Shown here: piece after piece, positions 46,623 through 56,322 of the stretch
Layout: every line of letters begins with the position of its first letter
Numbering within the stretch: the first letter of the stretch is position 1
From: Phellopilus nigrolimitatus
Lineage: Eukaryota; Basidiomycota; Agaricomycetes; Hymenochaetales; Hymenochaetaceae
Length of the DNA stretch: 64,000 bases
Assembly (NCBI GenBank): GCA_021029095.1
Contig: JAJOHG010000004.1
Location: forward strand, 124,001 to 188,000
Direction: 5' to 3'
Program-made: the position numbers and the translations under genes
The notes under the pieces: generated by a model
The model's input: the letters and a program-made list of their open reading frames with translations, nothing else
Told to the model about the DNA's origin: nothing
Database searches by the model: none

Positions 46623-47660
46623 CTACCACTTATCCATGCAAAACAACGCAAGCAGGGCGTGCTGTGGCACCTGCTTCTGCGCACGCTGTTGGCTCTTCTG
46701 ACTCTGGCTGCGCTGACGATGCGCGGGGACAGGGCAGGCCGTGGTACGGATACCCACCCACACCCTTGCGAGAAGCGTGCTGAACGGCACCTTGCTTGAA
46801 CCCGAACTGGGGCTCGGGGGCGTCGACAAAGAGGTGCTTGAAGAATTTGAAGACGCGCTGTTGAAGTAATGCGGGCGCAGCCCACTCGCGAGGCCGGAGA
46901 GGTTCGCGTTCGCGTTTGCGTGAGGGCTGCTCGCAGGTGACGTATTCGCGCTGTTTCGCGCTGTTCGGAGCAGGCGCATGTGCGCGCTGCTGCTGGGCCT
47001 GCATGGCAATGCGGTTCCAGAGTTGCATGCGATACGCATCAAGTGTCTTCAGTGTAAACGGGTTCGTGTCCGAGAAGCTGTCAAACCCGCCGGCGGCTCC
47101 GTTGAGCTGCGACAGGACCTGACCATGAGTAGGTTGTTTTGATGTTGCTGCTGCTGCTGGGCGCTTCCAGAACCAAAAACCTTGCTCGCTGCGACAGCAA
47201 GTGGGCCGGAATTTGGTTGAGCGCGGGGTTCATGTTCTCGTTCGGGAGTGTGCGTGAGCACCGAACGTCGTCTCCAGGATGAGCGTGGTGTGTACACGGG
47301 TGTGACACCGAAGCCCGCGGCACCCACCTGGCTGCCCCAGAACGCGCCTGAGCCACCACCGATGGCCGCGAGCCACGGCAACGTCGGGAGGTCTTGTGCG
47401 TGTTCGGCTTGATCACGGATCTTGAAGGCCCCGGGGAGGCGAAGGAGAAGAGCGGAGAGAGTGGGATGAGCGGCGCAGGCGGCAACAGCATTGACGGCGT
47501 GCATGAGTGTGACACCAAAGCGCGCCGCGCCCGTCTGGCCGCCCCAGAATGCGCCTGAGCTGCCACCGATGGCCGCGAGCCGCAGCGACGTCGGGAGGTC
47601 CTTGTGCGTGTTCGGCTTGATCACGGAGCTCGGAGTTTGAAGGACCGGGGGAGACAAAGG
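46623..47660 (-). pseudogene. Broken, partly duplicated regulator-like fragment
   Basis: The minus strand keeps protein-like sequence of low-complexity regulator type in several frames: LPWLAAIGGGSGAFWGSQVG, GFGVTPVYTPRSSW, GSGSAQQQQQHQNNLLM, then GGFDSFSDTNPFTLKTLDAY, RMQLWNRIAMQAQQQRAHAP, and after another frame change SANTSPASSPHANANANLSG and SSTSLSTPPSPSSGSSK. The frame changes twice without splice sites and there is no DNA-binding domain. The LAAIGG...GFGVTP block is present twice. I cannot name the parent; it looks like the C-terminal part of a fungal transcription factor that was copied here and decayed. Confidence 0.6.
47302..47470. repeat. Direct repeat, copy 1 (about 165 bp)
   Basis: Matches 47511-47690 at roughly 80-85 percent by eye. 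Both copies start GACACC(G/A)AAGC and share a stretch around GATGGCCGCGAGCC, then TGTGCGTGTTCGGCTTGATC. The spacing is about 209 bp. The duplication lies inside the broken regulator-like fragment. Confidence 0.75.
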
Positions 47661-47690
47661 AAGAGAGCAGAGAGAGCACGCTGAGCGGAC
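47511..47690. repeat. Direct repeat, copy 2
   Basis: Second copy of the block at 47302-47470, slightly longer at its right end. Confidence 0.75.
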
Positions 47691-47886
47691 AGCGCAGGTG
47701 GCCTAATGACCTGTGGTCAATTGCGAACTGAAAGGCGGGCGAGTGCGAGGTGCTTAGGAGAGTGACGGCGAGAAAAAACCATATCAGCTTCACATCAAAG
47801 TCTAAGGGTGGGGAATACTCACCAGATACGGACGCGAGCGCTTGAGAACGCTCAAGCGCTCACTGAAGGAGGCAGACGCTGGGGGG

Positions 47887-47940
47887 GACCCTGTGTCCCG
47901 TGTCGATTCTCAATATTTTTTCGACGCGGGACACAGGGTC
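47887..47940. repeat. Hairpin 1 (about 20-bp arms)
   Basis: Inverted repeat with arms GACCCTGTGTCCCG(T/C)GTCGA, one mismatch, and a loop of about 14 AT-rich bases. A near copy follows 20 bp downstream. Confidence 0.9.
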
Positions 47941-47960
47941 CGCAGGGTTTCTCACTGGGA

Positions 47961-48015
47961 GACCCTGTGTCCCGCGTCGATTCAAAGGTACATATTCGAT
48001 GCGGGACACAGGGTC
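47961..48015. repeat. Hairpin 2 (same arm family)
   Basis: Same arms as hairpin 1 (GACCCTGTGTCCCGCGTCGA, one mismatch) with an unrelated AT-rich loop of about 15 bases. The two units are in tandem. Confidence 0.9.
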
Positions 48016-48502
48016 TTTTGTCGGCATGCGCGGCAGAGCAGGGGAAGAGCGGCGGAGAACTCACCGTGTTGCCAGCGAAGCGGTCTGCCTCGTGTATGAT
48101 AGCCGGGAGCGGCCCTGCGGGGCTAACAGGGCTTGCACATATAACCAAGTGTACCCGGGACCTCTTAGGCCCGTGCTGTTGAGGGGGCCAGTGGGCGGGC
48201 GGCGAGCGGAGGTGCGACGCGCGCGCTTCGGGACCGACATTCGTGTCGCGCGCGCAGGGACGGAAGCAAAAAAAATGTCGAGGAGAGCTGGCTTGGTAGA
48301 CAGGATATATGTAAGCCGCGGTGTCGCGAGGGCACGCGTACCCGGCACACGCTGCCGCGACCGGACATTGCCGGCGTTCTCCATCAGGCTTATGTACGGC
48401 TTATGCACGCTTATGTCAGGCTCAGGGACTGCGTGTCCCGCTAGGATCTAAACGTTGCTTCTCTGGCACCTCCTGCTGCTTCTCCCTGCCGCTTCTATTC
48501 CC
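48016..48502. other. Non-coding stretch before pogo remnant
   Basis: GC-rich DNA with no recognised gene. It may hold the 5' end and one terminal repeat of the pogo-like element that follows, but I could not identify it. Confidence 0.45.
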
Positions 48503-49186
48503 ATGACTTACCACGCTCGGTCTACAACTTTAAAACGGCGGAAAGAGCAGGAGAAGAAGGAGGCAGACCTAACAAAGGCAGTTTTGGAATACCGTGAGGA
48601 GCAAAGCAAGCCCTCAAAATTACGTCGAGGTCTTCGTACCATTGCAGATATCTTTCTCAAACAGACTCAATGGCCTTCGCAGTATGATTCAGTTCAATGC
48701 TACTAAACAGAAGTTGACAACTACAGAGGAAGGTGTTCTAGCAGATCTTGTGACCCTCTCAGCAGACAGGAGTTGCCATTTAACCACACGGAGATTGTGA
48801 GGCATGCAAATAAGATGCTCGAAGCACAGCTTGGGCCTGACTATGAATCTGTTGGCGAGAAGTGGGTCAACTGCTTCCTCGAACGTCATTGAAAGACACT
48901 ACAGTCATACTGGAGCAAGCCTCTTGACACCCAGCGCACAGCAAGCTTAAACCCATCTTCAGTGAAGGGATGGTTTGATATTGTGGACTGCGAGATTGTT
49001 CAGAGGGACATACGGCCGGAGGATATCTATGGAATGGATGAAAGTAGGTTTCCGCCTTCAAATCAGGGTGTTGAGCGAGTTGTTGGTCAAGCAGGGAACA
49101 AAGTACAACATAAGCAGGGTAGCACAAACCGTGAAAACGTCACAGTGTTAGTAACAATCTGTGCAGATGGAACTACATTGCGCTAG
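48503..49186 (+). pseudogene. Degenerate pogo/Fot1-type transposase
   Basis: Starts like a full transposase: MTYHARSTTLKRRKEQEKKE, DLTKAVLEYREEQSKPSKLR and GLRTIADIF, the first helix-turn-helix. The frame then shifts (about 48690) to NATKQKLTTTEEGVLADLVT, shifts again to LPFNHTEIVRHANKMLE and GEKWVNCFLERH (CENP-B-type DNA-binding half), meets an in-frame TGA, and continues WSKPLDTQRTASLNPSSVKG, RPEDIYGMDESRFPPSNQGV and NVTVLVTICADGT. The MDE motif marks the first acidic residue of the DDE catalytic domain. It breaks off near 49186, before the other two catalytic residues. Dead copy; not obviously the parent of the 26.5-kb remnant. Confidence 0.85.
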
Positions 49187-49189
49187 GGC

Positions 49190-49372
49190 TCACCACGAGT
49201 CCACCCGCGGGTTGAACCGGACCCGTTGGCGGGTCACCCGTGACGGAAAATCCTAGACCCGGACCCATCTTGACCTGGATCTGTTGGGACACGGATCAGC
49301 GGGTCCTCAGAAACCCGCGGGTGCGGGTCAAGCGGGTCGACGGTTAGTTCACGGGTCCTGTCGGGTTTTTGC
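49190..49372. repeat. GC-rich CGGGTC/GACCCG repeat cluster
   Basis: Many copies of CGGGTC, ACCCG and their complements in both orientations, including ACCCGCGGGT palindromes. It immediately follows the truncated transposase. Probably a separate short repeat that replaced the transposase 3' half. Confidence 0.6.
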
Positions 49373-49529
49373 AGCATTATGTACACTTATTATAATGTTA
49401 AAGATGAAAGAAAACATGGGAGCACCTGGGAGCCCGGAGAGTTTGGCCCACGTGCGGTTCGAGTAGCATTGGCCTTGCAAGAACTTCGAGGCTAGAATGA
49501 GTGCTGCGAGAAGTTCCTAGCTCCCGAAT

Positions 49530-50100
49530 TTACTTCTTCTGCGGACGCGTCTTTCTGTACGCCTCCTCGAGCACCTTCTGGTTTTGCGGGAGCACAGGTG
49601 CATGTGTCTGGAAGAGAAGGTGAGTTAGAAAGATGGGTGGCGCGAAAGGACAGGCCGAGAGGACCGACCTTGTACTCCATAGTGAACTCGCCCTTGCCCT
49701 GCGTCTGTCTGCACAGCTGGCTCGAGTACCCGAACATGTTGTTCAGTGCCACTTCGGCCGTCACCTTGAACTCATTGTCGTGCACCTTGCTGTCCAGGAT
49801 CATCCCCCGCCGCGATGTGACACCACTGATCACGCTGCCTAAAAGCAACCATCAACGCCAGCCAGCCAAAAAGAGAAAACCCCACAAAAAGAAAGAGAAA
49901 AAAAAAACTATGCACTCTGGAACTCGACGGGCACGACGACCTCGACGGTCATGATCGACTTGAGGATCACCGACTGCGTTTTGGCGTAGTTCTCACACAG
50001 GGCCACGATCGTGCACACGTGGAAGGCAAGTTCGGATGAGTCGACAACGTGGAACGCACCGTCTTTGAGCACGAAGCGGATGCCCGTGATCGGCGCGCCG
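49530..50100 (-). pseudogene. MEF1: 3' fragment of mitochondrial elongation factor G1 (MEF1)
   Basis: Only the last domains of mEF-G1 are present: [54 protein letters not shown], then after an intron [46 protein letters not shown], and after another intron [20 protein letters not shown] ending RPQKK at TAA 49530. About 150 of the usual 750 or so codons remain. The 5' side is cut off exactly where the Copia LTR starts (50101), and the missing part is not on the far side of the element. A few substitutions in normally fixed positions (for example [10 protein letters not shown]) fit a decaying copy. A functional MEF1 is expected elsewhere in the genome. Confidence 0.85.
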
Positions 50101-50443
50101 TGTGAGGCGGAGTGGTCTCACAACAAACACAGACAGTGACCTGAGTCCAATGGATGAGTGCAAAAGATGATATATTATGGAAACTAAACATGCCTGAGTC
50201 CAATGGATGAGTGCAAAAGATAGAGAGCACCATCCATGGACTCTGCCGCTTCAAGGGAAGCATTACATAATACATCAACATGTCAGGTGACGCAGAACAA
50301 CAAGTCAGGAGTTCAAGCCACCTGGTACGCAAAATAATAAAAGGAATAAAAGTGTCCAAGATCATACTATATCCAATACAAGTCACCTGGTATGCAAAAT
50401 AATAGAAGGAATAAAAGTGTCCAAGATCATACTATATCCAATA
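50101..50443 (-). repeat. Copia 3' LTR (343 bp)
   Basis: Plus-strand edge TGTGAGGCGGAGTGGTCTC, far edge ...CTATATCCAATA. Contains two copies of a 65-bp unit ending AAGATCATACTATATCCAAT and a repeated CCAATGGATGAGTGCAAAAG motif. Confidence 0.9.
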
Positions 50444-50471
50444 CTCCCCCCTGATCTGACACGCCTGTCAA

Positions 50472-52436
50472 TCACAGAAGACCTAGCATGCCACGCATCT
50501 CAATCACCTTCATGCGTCCAAGCGCCTTGGTCATGATGTCAGCCGGCATAGACTTGGTGGGGAGGTAGCGAATCTCAATAAGACCCGACTCAACAACATC
50601 GCGCAGCCAATAGTGCCGCAAGTCCAGGTGCTTCATCCGTCCATGGTGTTCAGGGTTCCTGGCAACAGCAAGGGCAGACTGGTTGTCCACATAGAGTGTG
50701 GAGGGCGCATTGAACTCATAGCCAAATTCAGAGAACAAGTTGCGCAACCACATAATCTCCTGACCACCCTGAACAGCAGAGATGTATTCTGCTTCAGTGG
50801 TAGAGAGAGTGACAATAGTCTGAAGTCGACTAGCCCAGCTGATAGCACCAGTTCCCATCTTAACCACCAGGCCGCTTGTAGAGCGCCTGTCATCCTCATC
50901 CCCTCCATGGTCCGCGTCAGTGAATGTGGTGAACAATTCAGACGAGTTCTTGTCAGGCGCATAAGTCAACTTCATGTCTTTGGTACCTTGAAGGTAACGA
51001 CACAAGTGCTTAGCAGCCCTCCAGTGAGCAGGACCAGGATTAGAACTGAAGCGCGCAAGAAGTCCAACCGCATAGGAGATGTCAGGACGCGTTGCCACAG
51101 CTAGATACATGAGTGCACCAATCAGCTGCCTGTAGGGGACAGTCTTCATGAATGCGATCTCTTCTGGAGTGAGGGGACCCATGGACTTGCTGAGACGATG
51201 GCCTTCTGGTAAAGGAGTAGAAACCTCGCTGCATCCAGCCATTTCAAAGCGCTCAAGCAAGTCAGTGATGTACTGGCGCTGAGATAGGGATAGGGATCGG
51301 ATTGAGCGGTCTCTCTCAATATGGACACCAAGCAGGAAGGAGGTAGGGCCGAGGTCGTGCAGTTTGAAGTGCTTTTCAAGTTCGTGCTTGACAAATAAGA
51401 ATTGCTCCTTCGACTTTGCAGCAATGGTCATGTCATCCACATAGACTGGAATGATGATGCGCACATCGTCGCGTCTGTAGACCCAAATGCTGTTGTCGCA
51501 GCGAACCAAAGAGAAGCCCATGCCCTTCAACACAGAGTCGAGTTTCTTGTGCCATTGGCGCCCAGCTTGCTTGAGACCATAGATCGCCTTAGCAAGCTTA
51601 AGCACAAAACCGGCGCCATAGTATTCCTCAAACCCTTCTGGTTGATCCATGTAGACGTCATGATCCAAGTCACCATTGAGGAACGCAGTCGAGATGTCAA
51701 TGCTGAACAACTCCAGGTCCTCAATTGCAGCCAAGGCCAGTATAGCGCGAAGTGCAGCCCACTTGGCAGTAGGAGCAAACACCTGTGCAAACTCTAAGCC
51801 AGGGCGCTGTGAGTAACCCTTTGCCACCAATCGCGCCTTGTGCCTGTCCACTGAGCCATCTGCCTTGCGCTTGAGTTTGAACACCCACCGACAGCCAATG
51901 GTCTTGCGACCAGAAGGAAGTCTGACTGGGGTGAAGGTGCCGTTCTCAACAAGACTGATAAACTCGTCCATTGCAGCCTGTTCCCAGAGGGAAGCGTCAG
52001 GACGTCCCTTGATGTCTCTCCAGTGTACTGGCTCAGGACCATACTGGGTGCGCACCTCCGCAGAGAAGACATGCTCAAAGCAGTTTGTAGACTTCAACAC
52101 ATGATTGTGTGCGTCCTCAAAACTGATGTAGCAGTCCTCAAGTGCCGCATTTGCCCCAAAGTCCATAAGCCCAGCAAACATAAGTGCCTCAGCCTGCATC
52201 TCATCCTCAGACATGATGTCCAGCTCATCACTGCGCTCAATCACAGGCTCAGGTGTAGGTGCTGCTGCTGGTGCTGGTGCAGCTGGAGCCCTAGGAATGC
52301 GACGACCTGGATAGTCTGCAAGTGGATTAATCACTGCATCTCTGTACCCATGCAAAGGACGCGGCTCAGGGCGCCAGGACGTTGTATTGGATATAGTATG
52401 ATCTTGGACACTTTTATTCCTTCTATTATTTTGCAT
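50472..52436 (-). CDS. Copia pol: reverse transcriptase and RNase H
   Basis: Minus-strand frame of 654 codons; its first ATG (52436) lies inside the nested LTR, so the true protein began upstream in the integrase frame. RT: WRDIKGRPDASLWEQAAMDE, KTIGCRWVFKLKRKADGS, KARLVAKGYSQRPGLEF, FSIDISTAFLNGDLDHDVYM (first catalytic Asp), AIYGLKQAGRQWHKKL, IIPVYVDDMTIAAKS (YVDD), YRQLIGALMYLAVATRPDIS. RNase H: TFTDADHGGDEDDRRSTSG, LSTTEAEYISAVQGGQEIMW, LYVDNQSALAVARNPEHHGR, HLDLRHYWLRD. It ends with ADIMTKALGR and a short tail. No internal stop or frameshift, so the copy is young or recently purged of damage apart from the insertion. Confidence 0.95.
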   Translation of the reverse strand: MQNNRRNKSVQDHTISNTTSWRPEPRPLHGYRDAVINPLADYPGRRIPRAPAAPAPAAAPTPEPVIERSDELDIMSEDEMQAEALMFAGLMDFGANAALEDCYISFEDAHNHVLKSTNCFEHVFSAEVRTQYGPEPVHWRDIKGRPDASLWEQAAMDEFISLVENGTFTPVRLPSGRKTIGCRWVFKLKRKADGSVDRHKARLVAKGYSQRPGLEFAQVFAPTAKWAALRAILALAAIEDLELFSIDISTAFLNGDLDHDVYMDQPEGFEEYYGAGFVLKLAKAIYGLKQAGRQWHKKLDSVLKGMGFSLVRCDNSIWVYRRDDVRIIIPVYVDDMTIAAKSKEQFLFVKHELEKHFKLHDLGPTSFLLGVHIERDRSIRSLSLSQRQYITDLLERFEMAGCSEVSTPLPEGHRLSKSMGPLTPEEIAFMKTVPYRQLIGALMYLAVATRPDISYAVGLLARFSSNPGPAHWRAAKHLCRYLQGTKDMKLTYAPDKNSSELFTTFTDADHGGDEDDRRSTSGLVVKMGTGAISWASRLQTIVTLSTTEAEYISAVQGGQEIMWLRNLFSEFGYEFNAPSTLYVDNQSALAVARNPEHHGRMKHLDLRHYWLRDVVESGLIEIRYLPTKSMPADIMTKALGRMKVIEMRGMLGLL

Positions 52437-52727
52437 ACCAGGTGACTTGTATTGGATATAGTATGATCTTGGACACTTTTATTCCTTTTATTATTTTGCG
52501 TACCAGGTGGCTTGAACTCCTGACTTGTTGTTCTGCGTCACCTGACATGTTGATGTATTATGTAATGCTTCCCTTGAAGCGGCAGAGTCCATGGATGGTG
52601 CTCTCTATCTTTTGCACTCATCCATTGGACTCAGGCATGTTTAGTTTCCATAATATACTATCTTTTGCACTCATCCATTGGACTCAGGTCACTGTCTGTG
52701 TTTGTTGTGAGACCACTTCGCCTCACA
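52385..52727 (+). mobile_element. Nested solo LTR in opposite orientation
   Basis: 343 bp, the inverse of the 3' LTR including its 65-bp duplication (TATTGGATATAG...CGCCTCACA on the plus strand). Flanked by CGTTG on both sides, a 5-bp target duplication. It interrupts the host element between integrase and RT. 343 plus 5 is a multiple of three, so its arrival did not otherwise damage the frames. Confidence 0.92.
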
Positions 52728-55322
52728 CGTTGAAGGCCAAGAAGGCGCTTCAGGTGCAGGTGTAGACTCAGGTGCAGGAGTGGGAGCAGGAGGTTCCTTA
52801 GGTCGTTTCGCAGGAGGAGGGTGAGCAGAGGGAGAGGACACAGGAGGGTCAGGAGGGACATCCGATGGAGCTCGCTCGCGCTTTACAGCAGGCCGAGTTG
52901 GAGTCACTGGAGGTGGTGCAGGACGAAAAGGAGGAGTGACTGGAGCTGGTGGAGGACGAGGAAGAGGAGTGGCAGGACGAGGAGGAGGAGCTGGTGGATT
53001 AGCAGGGAGAAGAAGTGGTGGAACATCATCCACATCGCCATCTCCCCCTTGTTCCGGCACAGCTGTAGCCTCTGGAGGAGTTGGAACCCTTAAGTCGACA
53101 GGAGACCTGGTATTTCCAGGGAACACGCGCTCATCAAACTGAGCAGAGTCACTAATGACCTCTTTGCGCGTTATGGAGTTCCAGAATATCCAGCCTTTGT
53201 AGTTCTCAGGGTAACCAATGAAGGAGCATTTTTGCGTGTGTGACTGGAGCTGTTTGCGCATATCTTTCTTGACATGCACATAGGAGGTGCAGCCAAATAC
53301 TCGAAAATGCGACACATCCGGCTTGGAATTGTGCCACAGCTCATAGGGCGTCTTGCCCTGGACAGCAGAAGTAGGAGAGCGATTGTGCACATGAACAAAA
53401 GCATTGACCGCATCCCACCAGAAACTGGCAGGCAGGTGTGCTTCGTTCAGCATGGTGGTGATGCCCTCAGCTAAAGTGCGATTAGCTCGCTCAGCTACTC
53501 CATTCTGGTGGGGTTCATCACGAACAGTGTGTTGCCGGTGAATCCCTTCAGAAATGCAGAATTGCTCCCATGCCTTGGGCATGTACTCTCCTCCCTTGTT
53601 ATCACGCGTCGCTTTGATCTTCAGGTTGAGCTGGTTCTCTGCATGTGCTTTGTAGCGCTTGAAAGCGTCAAATGCATCGCTTTTCTTTTTAAGGGGTATG
53701 ACTCCCCAACGCCGACTGAAATCATCAATGAATGTGATCCAGTAACGATAACCATGCCGAGTTTGAACTGGCAGAGGGCCATGCACATCAGAGTGGACCA
53801 GCTGCAACAGACCAGTAGAACGATGAGATGCAAGTCTTGAGACATTCGACCTATGCTGCTTGCCTGCAATGCAAGGCTCGCAGATTGGGTCAGGCGACTC
53901 CATAGACTTCACAGTAATCCCCTTAACCATGTCATGATCGATCAGTCTCTTGACATCCCCATGATTCAAGTGTGCAAAACGACGATGCCAGAGCGTTAAG
54001 TCGAGTGGACAGGTGCTAACCATGCCAGAGAATTGGGTCATGGGCACAACTTGTCCATTGAGGAACGCGGCATAGTTGGTGTTGATTGCAGCAGTGAAGA
54101 GGAGAGTGCCGTTGCGACGAAATAGAATCTGATCAGACTTGATAGTGACAATGTAGGATTTGACACGAGTTAAATACAGGACTGAGAGGAGATTGTTTCT
54201 GAGATCTGGTACATGAAGAACACGCTCAAACTCTAGCAGACGACCCTTCTTTCCATTGACCACTGGTTGAAAGCGGACAGTCCCCATTCCAACTGAGTAA
54301 ATAACGTCGTTGTTGGCGAGGCGGATGGGTGTGCGATTAGGGGTATATTGATTAAACCAATGACGATGAGGTGTCATGTGGCAAGTGGCGCCTGTATCAA
54401 CAATCCAGTCAGATCCTGCATCAGAGAGGAGGGGCGAGTTGGGATTGGTGAAGTCATGGGTACTTGCATTGCCAGCAAACTCAGCAGACTGAGTCGACTC
54501 TGTATCCTCCTGCGCCGCATTTGCCTTTGCCTTGCCTCCCCTCTTCTTCTTGTCCTTCAACTCCTTCATCGCATCACGACGCTTGTAGCAAGTTGCTTCA
54601 AGGTGGTTCTTCATGCCGCAAAAATCGCAGACAAGAGGCTGAGACGAGGAGGAGGACGATGAAGTCGATTTGGAGGGTGGAGTAGAGGTCTTGAGAGCGA
54701 GTGCAGAGTCTGCAGCACGAGGGCCACTGGCTTTCTGCTCCTGCAAGAACGCTTTCTTGACCGTCTCGAGGGTGAAGGTAGGCATGAGAAGGAGGGCAGA
54801 TCGAAAAGCTTTGTACTCGTCTGGGAGGGCACGGATAAGACACATGGACGCAAGCTCATCCTCAAACTTCTCAAGGGTGAGCTTAGAGCTGCGCGCATTC
54901 CTGAGCTTGTGCAACGACTCCTCAACGCGAGCAGTGAGTGCAGTGAGCGACTCGTCCTCAGCTTTGGCAATGCTGAAGAACTTGTCATAGGCAATAAAAC
55001 GCGATGCCGCATTGTCCTGCTGGTTAAGCTCCTTCAGCTTCCTCAACATCTCCACTGGGTTATCCAAATCGTCCTGAACCAGGATCTGCATGCCATGCTC
55101 GAGTTTTCCGTAGATAAAACCAGCTGCCTGCTCCGATTTCTCCTCCCATGCCTCCTGCTCCTCTGCCTTTGACGGTTTGGTCGCAATGCCAGAAGCGATG
55201 CGCCAGAGAGTCTTGGCTTGGAGAGCAGCTCGCATTTCGAGTTTCCATGTCGCATAGTTGCTGTCATTGAGCTTAGCGAAGGAAAATGTCGATTGCGAGT
55301 CGGAGGTGGTAGATGCGGACAT
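52689..55322 (-). CDS. Copia gag, protease and integrase
   Basis: ATG at 55322 (MSASTTSDSQSTFSFAKLND); the open frame extends upstream only from a TTG. Gag (UBN2-type): NYATWKLEMRAALQAKTLWR, FIYGKLEHGMQILVQDDLDN, CCHC knuckle CDFCGMKNHLEATC, then KKKRGGKAKANAAQ. Protease: DWIVDTGATCHMTPH. GAG-pre-integrase: DLTLWHRRFAHLNHGDVKRL and CEPCIAGKQHR. Integrase core: LVHSDVHGPLPVQ, ITFIDDFSRRWGV, HQNGVAERANRTLAEG (D,D,E), FGCTSYVHVKKDM. A Pro-rich linker then runs into the nested LTR at about 52730, where the frame picks up a few foreign codons and stops at 52689. No internal stop before that. Confidence 0.94.
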   Translation of the reverse strand: MSASTTSDSQSTFSFAKLNDSNYATWKLEMRAALQAKTLWRIASGIATKPSKAEEQEAWEEKSEQAAGFIYGKLEHGMQILVQDDLDNPVEMLRKLKELNQQDNAASRFIAYDKFFSIAKAEDESLTALTARVEESLHKLRNARSSKLTLEKFEDELASMCLIRALPDEYKAFRSALLLMPTFTLETVKKAFLQEQKASGPRAADSALALKTSTPPSKSTSSSSSSSQPLVCDFCGMKNHLEATCYKRRDAMKELKDKKKRGGKAKANAAQEDTESTQSAEFAGNASTHDFTNPNSPLLSDAGSDWIVDTGATCHMTPHRHWFNQYTPNRTPIRLANNDVIYSVGMGTVRFQPVVNGKKGRLLEFERVLHVPDLRNNLLSVLYLTRVKSYIVTIKSDQILFRRNGTLLFTAAINTNYAAFLNGQVVPMTQFSGMVSTCPLDLTLWHRRFAHLNHGDVKRLIDHDMVKGITVKSMESPDPICEPCIAGKQHRSNVSRLASHRSTGLLQLVHSDVHGPLPVQTRHGYRYWITFIDDFSRRWGVIPLKKKSDAFDAFKRYKAHAENQLNLKIKATRDNKGGEYMPKAWEQFCISEGIHRQHTVRDEPHQNGVAERANRTLAEGITTMLNEAHLPASFWWDAVNAFVHVHNRSPTSAVQGKTPYELWHNSKPDVSHFRVFGCTSYVHVKKDMRKQLQSHTQKCSFIGYPENYKGWIFWNSITRKEVISDSAQFDERVFPGNTRSPVDLRVPTPPEATAVPEQGGDGDVDDVPPLLLPANPPAPPPRPATPLPRPPPAPVTPPFRPAPPPVTPTRPAVKRERAPSDVPPDPPVSSPSAHPPPAKRPKEPPAPTPAPESTPAPEAPSWPSTCEAKWSHNKHRQ

Positions 55323-56322
55323 GACGATGGGAGCGATGGTAGACGATGGTGGTGCGAGTGTGAGTGCGAAGTTGGGGATCAAACGGACAAGCGGTTGGGG
55401 CGTGATGGCCGAAAACGTGTACAAGCCGAATTACGCGATTTGCAGATATCAGGTCAATACCAGCCAAACAGATTCCAAACACCCAAAATAATCGATGTAT
55501 ACACAGAATCGTCGCAAGACAGTGCTGGTCTGTCAGTCTGTTAAGACTCCGCAGGCACCACTGGATGAGAGAGGCTCTAGGCTTAAGTAAACACTCAAAA
55601 GAGCGTCACAAAGGGCAAACTAAGGCCCTGCAGTCGAGCTTCACAACCAATAGACTATCTGATCCAACAACAACCAAATCAAATGGAATGGGTCTGAACT
55701 GCCAAGTACCAGAGCTGGCAAACCGCGCAAAACGCGACACAGAGGGGGAACGGGTGGAGCGATTGAGACGCAAATCAACACACACCAAGACGACGTGAAC
55801 ACGAGCACGTGTGTAAAATCGCAGAGCGATCGAGCAAGAACTGAGTCTGCTATGCAAAGATGATGCAGGGAGCAGACAAACAGACAGATAGAGACTGCAA
55901 AAGTCGAAATCGATGCAGCACCCTCAAATCGAAGTCGAATCGGCCACAAGTCGGTACGACGAGTGGGACCAGAGGTACGAGACGACGTGCGAAGTTTCAG
56001 CACGATCCGTCCAGCCGATTTCGAGCGATGAGATGAAAAGCAGAGAGTGCAGATGAGAGGATGATAAGGATGGATGTCGATGCAGAGGGGTGTAGAGTGC
56101 CAGCAAGTGCAAATGGCGGCACGAAAATCGACACAAAGACGACGGACACACCACAGAACCCAACCCTGCGATTACAGCCCAATCCGAACACCCAGAACTT
56201 TGCAGTTGACAGAAACTCTTCCAGAGGGACCAGATCAACTCCGATTTGAACGAAAATCAAGGAGGATGTTGTCGACGATGTACTGAACGTTGTTGTGAGG
56301 TTACAGTGCAAGGCTCATAACC
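55323..56322 (-). other. Copia 5' leader
   Basis: About 1 kb between the 5' LTR and the gag ATG, without a coding signal. It starts with the putative primer-binding site. Long for a Copia leader. Confidence 0.6.

Noticed and set aside
47887..48015. CRISPR-like repeat-spacer pattern
   Set aside because: Only two units, each an inverted repeat; this is a eukaryotic genome and the structure is a tandem hairpin.
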